A stretch of DNA of 23,418 nucleotides from Actinomycetota bacterium. GTDB taxonomy: Bacteria > Actinomycetota > Thermoleophilia > Solirubrobacterales > Solirubrobacteraceae. Of the stretch, positions 1 through 9,726 are shown in pieces. How positions within the stretch are numbered: the first letter of the stretch is position 1; each line of letters starts with the position of its first letter. The translations under genes were made by a program, and so were the position numbers. The notes below the pieces were generated by a model. That model saw only the letters and a program-made list of their open reading frames with translations, made no database searches and was not told where the DNA came from. Where the stretch lies: NCBI GenBank assembly GCA_005883255.1, contig VAXS01000114.1, forward strand, positions 1-23,418, read 5' to 3'.

Positions 1-1939
1 CCACGGCGTGCTTCTCCATGTACTCCGACATGTCGATGCGCACCATCGCGTCCTGGCTGTCGAACATGAACTCGGCCAGCGCCCGGGCCAGCTCGGTCTT
101 GCCCACGCCGGTGGGCCCCAGGAACAGGAAGGTGCCGATCGGCCGGTGGGGGTCCTGCAGGCCGGCGCGCGCGCGGCGCAGCGCGTTCGCCACCGCCGCC
201 ACCGCCTCGTCCTGTCCGATCACCCGCTGGTGCAGGCGCTCCTCCATGTGGATGAGCTTCTCCACCTCGCCCTCCATCAGGCGCGAGACCGGGATGCCGG
301 TCCACTTGGAGACAACCTCGGCCACGTCCTCGGCGTCCACCTCCTCCTTGAGGAAGGTGGTCTCGGCGCGGCCGGACTGTGCCTCCTCCAGCTCCGCCAG
401 CTTCTTCTCCAGCTCGGGGATCTCGCCGTAGCGCAGCTCCGCCGCGCGCTGCAGGTCGGCCTCGCGCTCGGCCCGCTCGACCTCGCGGTGCGCCTGCTCC
501 AGGCGCTCCTTGAGCTCGCGGACCTCGGAGATCGCCTCCTTCTCGGCCTGCCACTGCGCCTTCATCGCCGCCGACTGCTCGGCCAGCTCGGCGCGCTCGC
601 GCTCGATCGCCTCGCGCCGGGCCACCGACGCCTCATCGCGCTCCTTGGCCAGCGCCTGCAGCTCGATGTCCAGCTGCATGATCCGGCGCTCCACCTCGTC
701 GATCTCGGTGGGCATCGAGTCGATCTCGATGCGCAGGCGCGACGCCGCCTCGTCGATCAGGTCGATGGCCTTGTCCGGCAGGAAGCGGTCGGCGATGTAG
801 CGGTGCGACAGGGTGGCGGCGGCGATGATCGCCGTGTCCTGGATGCGGACACCGTGGTGGACCTCGTAGCGCTCCTTCAGCCCGCGCAGGATCGCGATCG
901 TGTCCTCGACCGATGGCTCGTCCACGAGCACCGGCTGGAAGCGCCGCTCCAGCGCCGCGTCCTTCTCGATGTGCTTGCGGTACTCGTCGAGCGTGGTGGC
1001 GCCCACCGCACGCAGCTCGCCCCGGGCCAGCATCGGCTTGAGCATGTTGCCCGCATCGACCGCGCCCTCGGCCGCGCCCGCCCCCACGATCGTGTGCAGC
1101 TCGTCCATGAAGACGATGATCTGGCCCTCGGCCTCGGCGATCTCCTTGAGGACCGCCTTCAGGCGCTCCTCGAACTCGCCGCGGTACTTCGAGCCCGCCA
1201 CCATCGCGCCGATGTCCAGCGCTATCAGCCGCCGGTCGCGCAGCGACTCCGGCACGTCGCCGGAGACGATGCGCTGGGCCAGGCCCTCGACGATCGCGGT
1301 CTTGCCCACACCGGGCTCGCCGATCAGCACCGGATTGTTCTTCGTGCGCCGGGAGAGGACCTGGATGACGCGGCGGATCTCGTCGTCGCGGCCGATGACC
1401 GGGTCGAGCTTGCCCTGCTCGGCCGCCTGGGTGAGGTCGCGGCCGAACTTCTCCAGCGCCTGGTACTGCTCCTCGGCGTTGGGGTCGGTGACCCGGTGGG
1501 GGCCGCGGACGTCGGCGATCGCCTGCTGGAGCGCGTCCTCGCCGGCGCCGGCGGCGCGCAGCGCCTCGCCGGCGGGCGTCTTGCTCTCGGCCAGCGCCAG
1601 CAGCAGGTGTTCGGTGGAGACGTACTCGTCCTTGAGCTTGCCCATGACGCGCTCGGCGGCGCGCAGGACCTGGACCAGCTCGTTGGAGGGCCCGGCGGGC
1701 TCGGCGCTGTCGCCGGTGACGGTGGGCAGCGCGTCGAGCGCCGTGTTGACCTGCGCGCGCAGGCCGGCCACGTCGGCGCCCAGCTTCTGCAGCACGGGGA
1801 CGACGACGCCCGCGTCCTCCTCCAGCAGGACGGTCAGGAGGTGCTCCGGCGTCAGCTGCGGATTGCCACGGCCTTCGGCCAGGCGCTGAGCGGCCTGGAT
1901 GGCCTCCTGGGACTTGATCGTAAAGCGGTCTGCGTGCAT
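1..1939 (-). CDS. clpB: ClpB disaggregase, 5' part (C-terminus outside window)
   Basis: AAA+ ATP-dependent disaggregase that works with DnaK, DnaJ and GrpE to dissolve protein aggregates in the cytoplasm. About 646 residues are visible of the roughly 860-870 usual for the family. The N-terminal substrate domain begins [18 protein letters not shown]. It is followed by the first ATPase domain with Walker A GEPGVGKT and Walker B-like VFMDELHT, the long charged coiled-coil middle domain, and the second Walker A GPTGVGKT. The frame runs off the left edge shortly after [13 protein letters not shown]. The ATG at 1939 is the most upstream start possible, because an in-frame TAG lies at 1948-1946. No Shine-Dalgarno sequence precedes it; the bases just upstream are T-rich. 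The start is head-to-head with a glycoside hydrolase gene. Family assignment is certain; the gene is partial only because of the window edge. Confidence 0.97.
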   Translation of the reverse strand, partial: MHADRFTIKSQEAIQAAQRLAEGRGNPQLTPEHLLTVLLEEDAGVVVPVLQKLGADVAGLRAQVNTALDALPTVTGDSAEPAGPSNELVQVLRAAERVMGKLKDEYVSTEHLLLALAESKTPAGEALRAAGAGEDALQQAIADVRGPHRVTDPNAEEQYQALEKFGRDLTQAAEQGKLDPVIGRDDEIRRVIQVLSRRTKNNPVLIGEPGVGKTAIVEGLAQRIVSGDVPESLRDRRLIALDIGAMVAGSKYRGEFEERLKAVLKEIAEAEGQIIVFMDELHTIVGAGAAEGAVDAGNMLKPMLARGELRAVGATTLDEYRKHIEKDAALERRFQPVLVDEPSVEDTIAILRGLKERYEVHHGVRIQDTAIIAAATLSHRYIADRFLPDKAIDLIDEAASRLRIEIDSMPTEIDEVERRIMQLDIELQALAKERDEASVARREAIERERAELAEQSAAMKAQWQAEKEAISEVRELKERLEQAHREVERAEREADLQRAAELRYGEIPELEKKLAELEEAQSGRAETTFLKEEVDAEDVAEVVSKWTGIPVSRLMEGEVEKLIHMEERLHQRVIGQDEAVAAVANALRRARAGLQDPHRPIGTFLFLGPTGVGKTELARALAEFMFDSQDAMVRIDMSEYMEKHAV

Positions 1940-3103
1940 AAAAATCTAAGTCGGTGGCGCGAGGGCGAGCAGGCCGGGCGGCGCTACGCGTTCACGGCGC
2001 CCAGCCCCACCCGCTACCCGTGGCAGTGGTACTGGGACTCGTGCTTCATCGCGATCGTGCGCAGCCGCTGGGACCGGGAGCGGGCGCGGCGCGAGCTGGA
2101 GTCGCTGCTGGCGGTGGCCGAGGACGGGTTCATCGGCCACATCGCGTTCTGGGGCCGGCCGCTCGACCTGGAGCGGGCGGTCCGCTACAACGTCGTCCGC
2201 CGCCGGGACCTGACCACCCGCACGATCCAGCCGCCCCTGCTGGCCTACGCCTGGCGGATCGCGGTGGGGGACCCGGCCGCCGAGCCCGGGATCGCCGCCC
2301 ACCACCGCTGGCTGGGCGGGCACCGCGACCTCGACGGCGACGGGCTGCTGTGGCTACTGCAGCCCGACGAGTCGGGCCTGGACGCCTCGCCCAAGTTCGA
2401 CCACGTGTGGGGCCCGCGCGCCCAGGGCCGCCGGCGCTTTCCGCTGCTGATCCGCCGCAACCGGGCGCTGGGGTTCGACCTGCGGCGCGTGGCCGACGCC
2501 GGCGGCCCGGTCGTGTGCGAGGTGCTCACGAACGTCGCCTGGTCGCTGTCGCGCCAGGCGTGCGGCGAGCCCTCCACCACCCCGGCGTTGGTGGCGCGGT
2601 TGTGGGACGAGCGGACCGGCCGCTTCGTCGACGAGGCCCGGGGCGCGGTCCACCGTCCGCTGCCGCCCGAGCGGGTCCCGTTCACCTGGGACACGCTGGC
2701 GCCGCTGGCCCTCCCCGACCTGCCGGAGGAGATCGGCCGCCGCCTGGTCGAGGAGACGTTGCTCTCCGAGCGCTTCTGGCCGGGCGTGCCGCTGCCCAGC
2801 GTGGCGCTCGACGACCCCGCCCACACCTCGCGCGACCACTACTGGGGGCTGCGCCGCTACTGGCGGGGCCCGAGCTGGGCCAACGCCGCCTGGCTGGCCT
2901 GGCAGGGCGTGCGCCGGCTGGGCTACCGCGCCGAGGCGGACGACATGGCGCGCCGGCTGGGCGAGACGGTCGTCCGCGAGGGCCTGCGCGAGTACTACGA
3001 GGCGCGCACCGGCGCGGGCATGGGCGCCCGCGACTTCGGCTGGACGGCGCTGGCGCTGGAGATGCTCAGCCCGCGCGCTGGATCGGGATCTGGAAGCGCT
3101 TGA
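1934..3103 (+). CDS. MGH1/GH63-like glycoside hydrolase, start uncertain
   Basis: Putative (alpha/alpha)6-barrel glycoside hydrolase related to mannosylglycerate hydrolase/GH63 and trehalase-type enzymes; the substrate is unknown. With GTG 1934 as start it has 389 residues. Family landmarks in order are WQWYWDSCF (30-38), [12 protein letters not shown] (145-156, carrying the likely acid), [12 protein letters not shown] (309-320) and [19 protein letters not shown] (354-372). The C-terminal landmarks look complete. The N-terminus is odd: homologous sequence begins about eight codons after the clpB start codon, and GTG 1934 is the only nearby start. That start lies inside the clpB 5' end and lacks a good ribosome-binding site. 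The gene may therefore overlap clpB head-to-head, or be 5'-truncated. Its last 38 bases overlap the end of hspR, which is convergent. No signal peptide is visible, so it is probably cytoplasmic. Confidence 0.75.
   Translation: MHKNLSRWREGEQAGRRYAFTAPSPTRYPWQWYWDSCFIAIVRSRWDRERARRELESLLAVAEDGFIGHIAFWGRPLDLERAVRYNVVRRRDLTTRTIQPPLLAYAWRIAVGDPAAEPGIAAHHRWLGGHRDLDGDGLLWLLQPDESGLDASPKFDHVWGPRAQGRRRFPLLIRRNRALGFDLRRVADAGGPVVCEVLTNVAWSLSRQACGEPSTTPALVARLWDERTGRFVDEARGAVHRPLPPERVPFTWDTLAPLALPDLPEEIGRRLVEETLLSERFWPGVPLPSVALDDPAHTSRDHYWGLRRYWRGPSWANAAWLAWQGVRRLGYRAEADDMARRLGETVVREGLREYYEARTGAGMGARDFGWTALALEMLSPRAGSGSGSA
1940..1952 (-). promoter_or_regulatory. Box shared with the dnaK leader, abutting clpB start
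   Basis: Read on the clpB strand this is GACTTAGATTTTT, immediately before the ATG. The dnaK upstream region holds GACTCAGATTTTT (7252-7240), a single mismatch over 13 bases. The box replaces the usual ribosome-binding site. It may be a control element for chaperone genes, perhaps a degenerate HspR half-site (the consensus HAIR half is ACTCAAG), but that role is inference. Confidence 0.45.
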
Positions 3104-3527
3104 GGTCCTTCGCGGGGACCAGCGCCCCGGCCGTGTACTTCACGATCTCCGCGCGGTTCTCCCGGCGGAGGCGCTCCAGCTCGGACTTCATGTGGGCCCG
3201 GAGCTTGTCGGCCTCGCGCTCGAGCGCCCGCATGCGCCGGGTCATCCGCTCCAGCTGGTCCTCGAGCTCGAACACCCGCTCCACCCCGGCCAGGTTCATC
3301 CCCAGCTCGGCGGTCATCTCCTGGATGCGGCGCAGCCGGTCGACGTCCTCCTGCGAGTACAGGCGGGTGCCCTTGGGGGAGCGCTGGGGCGTGATCAGCC
3401 CGCGGGTCTCGTACATCCGCAGGGTCTGCGGGTGCATGTCGGCCAGCTCGGCGGCCACCGAGATCATGAAGACGCCGCGGTCGTCGGAGACCTGGATCTT
3501 GGTGGTCGTGCGCCTGCGCATAGCCAT
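3066..3527 (-). CDS. hspR: HspR, MerR-family heat-shock repressor
   Basis: Transcriptional repressor of the dnaK operon and clpB in actinobacteria, with DnaK usually acting as co-repressor. The protein has 153 residues. A MerR-type winged helix occupies about residues 20-90 (FMISVAAELADMHPQTLRMYE, then RGLITPQRSPKGTRLYS with the MerR arginine and tyrosine), followed by a coiled-coil dimerisation helix (ELEDQLERMTRRMRALERE). The start is ATG 3527, with only two bases between it and the dnaJ stop, so it is the last gene of the dnaK-grpE-dnaJ-hspR operon and autoregulated in known systems. A second in-frame ATG lies two codons in. Its 3' end overlaps the convergent glycoside hydrolase gene by 38 bp. 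Confidence 0.95.
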   Translation of the reverse strand: MAMRRRTTTKIQVSDDRGVFMISVAAELADMHPQTLRMYETRGLITPQRSPKGTRLYSQEDVDRLRRIQEMTAELGMNLAGVERVFELEDQLERMTRRMRALEREADKLRAHMKSELERLRRENRAEIVKYTAGALVPAKDLKRFQIPIQRAG

Positions 3528-3529
3528 CG

Positions 3530-4663
3530 TCAGCCTCCGGCGCTCTGGCCGGCGCTCTGCCCGGCGCGCTCGAACAGGCGCGCACGGGGATCGCCGTTCA
3601 TCACCTTCGACAGCTCCTCCACCGCGGCCTTCTGCTCCTTGCTCAGCGACGCTGGCACGTCGATCACGAACCGGTAGTGGATGTCGCCCCGGCCCTTGCC
3701 GTTGAGCTTGGGCGGGCCCTCGCCGCGCAGCCGTTGGACCGTGCCGTGCTTGGTGCCGCCGGGCACACGCAGCTTCTTGGTCCCGTGCAGCGTCGGCACC
3801 TCGATCGTGGCGCCGCGGATCGCCTCGGGGATCGTGAGCGGGATCTCGACCTCCAGGTTGTCGCCCTTGCGCTTGAACAGCGGCGACGGGCTCACGCGCG
3901 TCACCACGTACAGGTCGCCGGGGGGCCCGCCGTTGCGCCCGGGCTCGCCCTTCCCGGCCAGCCGGATGCGACTGCCGTCGCGCACGCCGGCGGGGATCGA
4001 GACCCGGTACTTCTTCACGGTCTTGCGCGCGCCGGTGCCGGCGCAGGCCGGGCAGGGATCCTCGATCACCGTGCCCGCCCCGCCGCAGCGCGAGCAGGGC
4101 TGGGAGATCGAGAACAGGCCCTGGCCCTCGGCCTCGACGCCCCGGCCCTGGCACTGGGGGCACACCTTGGGCGTGGTGCCGGGACGCGCGCCCGTGCCGT
4201 GGCAGGTGGGGCAGGGGGCCGAGACGGGCACCGCCAGCGGCACCTGAGCCCCCTCGATGGACTGCTCGAAGCCGATGCGCACCTCGGTCTCCAGGTCGCG
4301 GCCGGGCTCGGGCCGCGGCCGCGCGCGGCCGGTGCGCGCGCCGCCGCCGCCAGTGCGGATGAAGTCGAAGATGTCGCCCAGCCCGCCGGTGAACGAGCCG
4401 GGGTCGAACCCTCCGAAGCCCCCCGGGCCGCCCGCGGTCGCGAACGGGCCCGTGCCCCGGTCGTACTGGCGGCGCTTCTCGGGATCGCCGAGCACGTCGT
4501 AGGCCTCCTGCACGCGCTTGAAGCGCTCCTCGGCCTCGTCGTTGCCGGGGTTGCGATCCGGGTGGTACTGGCGCGCCAGCTTGCGGTACGACTTCTTGAT
4601 CTCGTCCTGGGTCGCGTTCTTCGCGACCCCGAGCGCCTGGTAGTAGTCGGAGCGGGGCGGCAT
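3530..4663 (-). CDS. dnaJ: DnaJ co-chaperone
   Basis: Hsp40 that delivers clients to DnaK and stimulates its ATPase. It has 377 residues in the canonical type I order. The J domain carries HPD at residues 34-36. A Gly/Phe-rich linker follows (about 75-105). Next come four CxxCxGxG zinc modules ([32 protein letters not shown]), then two C-terminal substrate-binding beta domains. The tail ends in a small [11 protein letters not shown] repeat. The start ATG is 13 bases after the grpE stop and the stop is two bases before hspR, so the gene sits inside a tight operon. Type I DnaJ with a complete zinc domain is certain. Confidence 0.97.
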   Translation of the reverse strand: MPPRSDYYQALGVAKNATQDEIKKSYRKLARQYHPDRNPGNDEAEERFKRVQEAYDVLGDPEKRRQYDRGTGPFATAGGPGGFGGFDPGSFTGGLGDIFDFIRTGGGGARTGRARPRPEPGRDLETEVRIGFEQSIEGAQVPLAVPVSAPCPTCHGTGARPGTTPKVCPQCQGRGVEAEGQGLFSISQPCSRCGGAGTVIEDPCPACAGTGARKTVKKYRVSIPAGVRDGSRIRLAGKGEPGRNGGPPGDLYVVTRVSPSPLFKRKGDNLEVEIPLTIPEAIRGATIEVPTLHGTKKLRVPGGTKHGTVQRLRGEGPPKLNGKGRGDIHYRFVIDVPASLSKEQKAAVEELSKVMNGDPRARLFERAGQSAGQSAGG

Positions 4664-4676
4664 CTCGCGTTCGCTC

Positions 4677-5278
4677 CTACTCCGCCACCACGACGCGCGC
4701 GGGGCGCAGCACGGTGCCGTTCATCCGGTAGCCCTGCTGGTAGACCTCGACGATCGTGCCCGGCTCGGCGCCGTCGACCGCCTGGCGGGCCATCGCCTCG
4801 TGCACGTTGGGGTCGAAGCGCTCGCCCTGGGGCGAGTACGCCTCGATCCCCAGGCGCTCGAGCGCGCCGTGCAGCTCGGCGTTGACCAGGCGGATGCCGG
4901 CCACGAACTCGTCGCCCGACGCGTCCGCCTCCAGCGCCAGCGCCAGGTTGTCCAGCGCGGGCAGCAGCTCGCGAGCCAGCTTCGCCATCCCCCGCTGCTC
5001 GGCGCCCGCCGTCTCCTTGGCCGCCCGCTTGCGGTAGTTCTCGAAGTCGGCCTGCGTCCGCTGGGCCAGCGACAGGTACTCGTCGCGCTCGCGGGCCTTG
5101 GCCAGCAGCTCGTCGATGTCGTGCGCCAGCGCCTCGGCGTCGGCGATGGGCTCGGCGGCCCGCTCCTCCTCGAACCCGGAGGCGGGAGCCTCGGGCTCGG
5201 CGGAGGCGGGCGCGGGCGAGGGCTCGCGGCCCTCGCCCGGCTCGACGTGCTCGACGCGCTGGTTGCGCTCGCGCTCGG

Positions 5279-5282
<4 letters not shown>
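4677..5282 (-). CDS. grpE: GrpE nucleotide-exchange factor
   Basis: Releases ADP from DnaK. The product has 201 residues: an acidic, Pro/Ala/Glu-rich disordered N-terminus (about 1-45), a long coiled coil ([29 protein letters not shown] region, about 57-90), then the beta domain ending with [12 protein letters not shown] and [16 protein letters not shown]. The start is GTG at 5282-5280. The four bases GTGA are shared with the dnaK stop, so translation is coupled to dnaK. It is followed by dnaJ after 13 bases. Confidence 0.96.
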
Positions 5283-7210
<1,928 letters not shown>

Positions 7211-7239
7211 GTCTATGAAAGCTCCTTCGCTGTCTCGGA

Positions 7240-7252
7240 AAAAATCTGAGTC
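7240..7252 (-). promoter_or_regulatory. Box shared with clpB, in dnaK leader
   Basis: GACTCAGATTTTT on the dnaK strand, matching the clpB-proximal box at 12 of 13 positions. It lies just downstream of the candidate -10, so a repressor bound here would block initiation. It contains ACTCAGA, close to one HAIR half-site, but no convincing second half at the standard 7-bp spacing. The function is inferred. Confidence 0.45.
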
Positions 7253-7282
7253 TTAGTATGGCAAATTTGCGCCGCCGCGCAA
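7253..7282 (-). promoter_or_regulatory. Candidate dnaK operon promoter
   Basis: On the minus strand TTGCGC (7282-7277) is followed after 18 bp by TACTAA (7258-7253), a reasonable vegetative -35/-10 pair. It predicts a start near 7246 and a leader of about 36 bases containing the AAGGAG ribosome-binding site. The -35 falls within an inverted repeat (7267-7282). Confidence 0.45.
7261..7282. repeat. Two overlapping palindromes in the dnaK-nth gap
   Basis: GCAAATTTGC (7261-7270) is a perfect 10-bp palindrome. It overlaps TTGCGC-CGCC-GCGCAA (7267-7282), a perfect 6-bp inverted repeat with a 4-base loop. They sit eight bases beyond the nth stop codon and across the dnaK promoter, so they could act as a terminator for nth, as an operator for dnaK, or both. 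The sequence shows the symmetry only. Confidence 0.6.
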
Positions 7283-7290
7283 GGACGCCG

Positions 7291-7956
7291 CTAGAGCCGG
7301 GCCGACGGGCAGATGCGCCGCAGGGTGCACTCCCGGCAACGGGGGACGCGCGCGTGGCACGTGCGGCGGCCGTGGCGCAGCAGGTTGACGTGGAGCTCCA
7401 GCTCCGCCCCGGGCGGGGTGAGCGCGACCATCTCGTCGTGCAGCTCGGGAGAGGCGGCGCCCGGCCGCAGCCACCCCAGCCGCGTCGCCACCCGGCCCAC
7501 GTGGGTGTCCACCGGGACGTCGCGCCGGCCGTACGAGAACAGCAGTACGCAGGCGGCGGTCTTGCGGCCCACGCCGGGCAGCGCGCACAGGAAGTCGCGG
7601 GCCTCCTCGAGCGGCGCGTCGCGCAGCCAGCCCAGGTCCAGGTCGTCGTCCAGCGCTCGCAGGATCTGCTGGATGCGCCGGGACTTGACCTGCGAGATGC
7701 CCCCGGGACGGATCGCCGCCTCCACGTCCTCGACCGGCGCGTCGCGTACCGCCGCCCAGCCGTCGAAGCGCTCGCGCAGTCCGGCGAACGCGGCGTCGCG
7801 GTTGCGATCGTTGGTGCTCTGGGAGAGGACCGTGAGCACGAGCTCGTCCAGCGGCCGCTCGTGGGGCGGCCAGCCGGGGACCCCGTAGACCTTCCGCAGC
7901 CGCTCGCGGACGGTGCGCACGCGGCGGGCGGGAGGGCGCCGCCAGGCGGGGGTCAC
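7291..7956 (-). CDS. nth: Endonuclease III-like Fe-S DNA glycosylase
   Basis: Base-excision-repair glycosylase/AP lyase of the HhH-GPD superfamily, 221 residues. The helix-hairpin-helix LPGVGRKTA holds the expected catalytic lysine (K132), and VDTHVGRV holds the catalytic aspartate (D150). Four cysteines C200, C207, C210 and C216 follow the exact C-x6-C-x2-C-x5-C pattern of the Nth [4Fe-4S] cluster. The substrate-side motif LSQSTNDRNRD differs from E. coli Nth, as in the common actinobacterial/Chloroflexi subgroup, so the exact lesion range is uncertain. The start is GTG 7956, inside the GTGA overlap with the PfkB kinase stop, which indicates translational coupling. Confidence 0.88.
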   Translation of the reverse strand: MTPAWRRPPARRVRTVRERLRKVYGVPGWPPHERPLDELVLTVLSQSTNDRNRDAAFAGLRERFDGWAAVRDAPVEDVEAAIRPGGISQVKSRRIQQILRALDDDLDLGWLRDAPLEEARDFLCALPGVGRKTAACVLLFSYGRRDVPVDTHVGRVATRLGWLRPGAASPELHDEMVALTPPGAELELHVNLLRHGRRTCHARVPRCRECTLRRICPSARL

Positions 7957-8849
7957 GCCACCGCTCCCCAGCGCTCGGTGGCGCGGGCGCCGGCCGTGAC
8001 GGCCTCCTCCAGCGCGGCGGCCGCCGCCTCGGACTCCCATCCCCCGAGACCGAGGCGGGCGAGCAGCGTGCCCATCAGGGCATCGCCCGCGCCCATGGTG
8101 CTCACCACCTGGGCCGGATGGGGCGGCGCGTCCGCGCGCGCTTCGCCGCGCAGCAGCGCGCCGTCGGCGCCCAGCGTCACCACCGGCACGCGGACGCCCG
8201 CGGCCACCAGCGCTTCCGCCGCCCGCTCCGGCTCGGCCTCGCCGGTGAGCAGCTCCGCCTCCTCGCGATTGCAGCGCACCAGCAGCGCGCCCTCCAGGCA
8301 GGCGCGGCAGGCCCGCACGGCCTCCTCGACGGAGGCCCAGCGGTGCAGGCGGAGGTTGGGGTCGAAGCAGACCGGCCGCCCGTTCTCCAGCGCGCCCTCG
8401 CGGGCGCCCATCGTCAGCCGTCGCTGACCCTGGTCCGCGAGGGTGTTGGAGGAGAAGAACAGCGCCTCGGAGGCCTCGACCGCGTCGGCCAGCCGCGGGC
8501 CGATGGCCCGGATGGTGGACTCGATGCCCTCGCCGTAGAGCTGGTAGCGGGGCTCGCCCTCGGAGTCGACGATGACGAACGCCACCGGGGTCGCCACCCG
8601 CGGAAACAGGCCGAACCAGCGCAGGTCGACGCCGGCCTGGGCCAGGCGCAGCTGCAGCCAGTGGCCCCAGGCGTCGTCGCCGGCCCCGCCGGCCAGCGCC
8701 ACGTCGGCTCCCAGCGCGGCCGCCACCACCGCCACGTTGGCCACCGCGCCGCCGAAGTGCGGGACGAACGAGTCGGCCTCCTCCCACTTGCGCACGGGGC
8801 GCTCGCACACGAGGTCGACGATCGCCTCTCCCAGGCACAGCGCGGGCAT
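7953..8849 (-). CDS. PfkB-family sugar kinase (fructokinase-like)
   Basis: ATP-dependent carbohydrate kinase of the ribokinase/PfkB family, 298 residues. It shows the N-terminal GEAIVDL strand, the substrate-side FGGAVANVAV motif (32-41), the FDPNLR motif (162-167), the CNREEAELL block (193-201), and the catalytic signature TMGAGDALMG (251-260) with the base D256. It most resembles fructokinases, but the sugar cannot be assigned. It is the first gene of a two-gene unit with the DNA glycosylase and overlaps it by four bases; no functional link between the two products is obvious. The start ATG 8849 has no clear ribosome-binding site. TAACGT lies 8 bases upstream, so the transcript may be nearly leaderless. 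Confidence 0.88.
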   Translation of the reverse strand: MPALCLGEAIVDLVCERPVRKWEEADSFVPHFGGAVANVAVVAAALGADVALAGGAGDDAWGHWLQLRLAQAGVDLRWFGLFPRVATPVAFVIVDSEGEPRYQLYGEGIESTIRAIGPRLADAVEASEALFFSSNTLADQGQRRLTMGAREGALENGRPVCFDPNLRLHRWASVEEAVRACRACLEGALLVRCNREEAELLTGEAEPERAAEALVAAGVRVPVVTLGADGALLRGEARADAPPHPAQVVSTMGAGDALMGTLLARLGLGGWESEAAAAALEEAVTAGARATERWGAVA

Positions 8850-8893
8850 CGGGCCGGACGTTACCGGCGGGCACTCCCTATGCTCGCCCGCCG
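8850..8893. promoter_or_regulatory. Divergent promoter gap, pfkB-type kinase / hydrolase
   Basis: This 44-bp gap separates two divergent starts. Rightwards, TATGCT (8879-8884) lies 9 bases before the hydrolase GTG. Leftwards, TAACGT lies 8 bases before the kinase ATG. Both look like -10 elements driving transcripts with only a few leader bases. Neither start has a Shine-Dalgarno sequence. Confidence 0.4.
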
Positions 8894-9706
8894 GTGCCGG
8901 TCGCCGAACACACCGAGGACGTCGACGAGCAGCCGATCCGGTGGCGCACGGCGCCCGGCCCGCAGCCCGAGCGGCCGCCCGTGCTCTACCTGCACGGCGT
9001 GCCCAACTCCTCGGACATGTGGCTGCCGTTCCTGGAGCGCACCGGCGGGATCGCGCCCGACCTCCCGGGCTTCGGGCGCTCGGCCAAGCGGGGTGACTTC
9101 GACTACTCGATCGCGGGCTACGACCGCTGGCTGGAGCGCTTCCTGGAGCACGTCTCGGTCGAGCGCTTCCGCCTGGTGGTGCACGACTGGGGCGCCGTGG
9201 GCCTGGCGCTGGCCCAGCGCCAGCCCGAGCGGGTCGAGCGCCTGGTGGTGAGCAGCGCGGTGCCCCTGGTCCCGGGCTACCGCTGGCACCGCATCGCCCG
9301 CATCTGGCGGCGCCCGGGGCTGGGCGAGCTGGCGATGGGCGTGAGCACGCGGCGCGTGCTGCGCCTGCTCTCGCGCGAGGCCAACGTCAAGCCGCTCCCC
9401 CAGGACTTCCTCGACTCCGTCTGGCGCGACTTCGACCAGGGCACGCAGCGCGCGATCCTCCGCCTGTACCGCAGCGCCCCCGAGGACGCCCTGGCGGCGG
9501 CCGGACGGCGCCTGGGCGAGGTGCAGGCGCCCGCGCTGGTGGCCTGGGGGGAGCGGGACCCGTATCTGGCGCCCCGGTTCGGCGAGGCGTATGCTGGGGC
9601 CCTGCCGAGCGCCCAGCTGCGCCTGGTCGCCGGGGCGGGCCACTGGCCGTGGCTGGACGTCCCGGAGCTGGTCGACGAGGTGTGTGCCTTCGTCGCCGCG
9701 TCCTGA
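8894..9706 (+). CDS. Alpha/beta hydrolase, epoxide hydrolase/dehalogenase-like
   Basis: Soluble alpha/beta-hydrolase of 270 residues. The oxyanion strand is YLHGVPNSSDMW (32-43). The nucleophile elbow VHDWGA puts an aspartate (D98) where esterases have serine, as in epoxide hydrolases and haloalkane dehalogenases. The acid is D222 (WGERDPYL) and the base H250 (GAGHWPW). A haloalkane dehalogenase would normally carry Asn or Glu after the HG of the oxyanion motif; here it is Val, which argues against dehalogenation. The epoxide hydrolase cap tyrosines cannot be confirmed by eye. The start is GTG 8894 with no Shine-Dalgarno. The following membrane-protein gene starts 20 bp after its stop, so the two may be co-transcribed. 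Confidence 0.85.
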   Translation: MPVAEHTEDVDEQPIRWRTAPGPQPERPPVLYLHGVPNSSDMWLPFLERTGGIAPDLPGFGRSAKRGDFDYSIAGYDRWLERFLEHVSVERFRLVVHDWGAVGLALAQRQPERVERLVVSSAVPLVPGYRWHRIARIWRRPGLGELAMGVSTRRVLRLLSREANVKPLPQDFLDSVWRDFDQGTQRAILRLYRSAPEDALAAAGRRLGEVQAPALVAWGERDPYLAPRFGEAYAGALPSAQLRLVAGAGHWPWLDVPELVDEVCAFVAAS

Positions 9707-9726
9707 GCCCTCCGCCCCCCTCGACG

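Noticed and set aside
8..1930. Long plus-strand open frame with His/Arg/Leu/Asp-rich translation
   Set aside because: It is the antisense shadow of clpB; the real coding sense is the minus strand. Only the part from about 1934 matches a family.
3528..4163. Possible N-terminal extension of hspR into dnaJ sequence
   Set aside because: The upstream part is out-of-frame dnaJ. ATG 3527 gives the standard HspR length.
7211..7290. CIRCE or canonical HAIR operator before dnaK
   Set aside because: Neither TTAGCACTC-N9-GAGTGCTAA nor CTTGAGT-N7-ACTCAAG is present; only one HAIR-like half-site is visible.
9649..9726. ATG 9649 as start of the large membrane protein
   Set aside because: It would overlap the hydrolase gene by 58 bp and add an Arg/Pro-rich out-of-frame shadow. 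ATG 9727 is cleaner.
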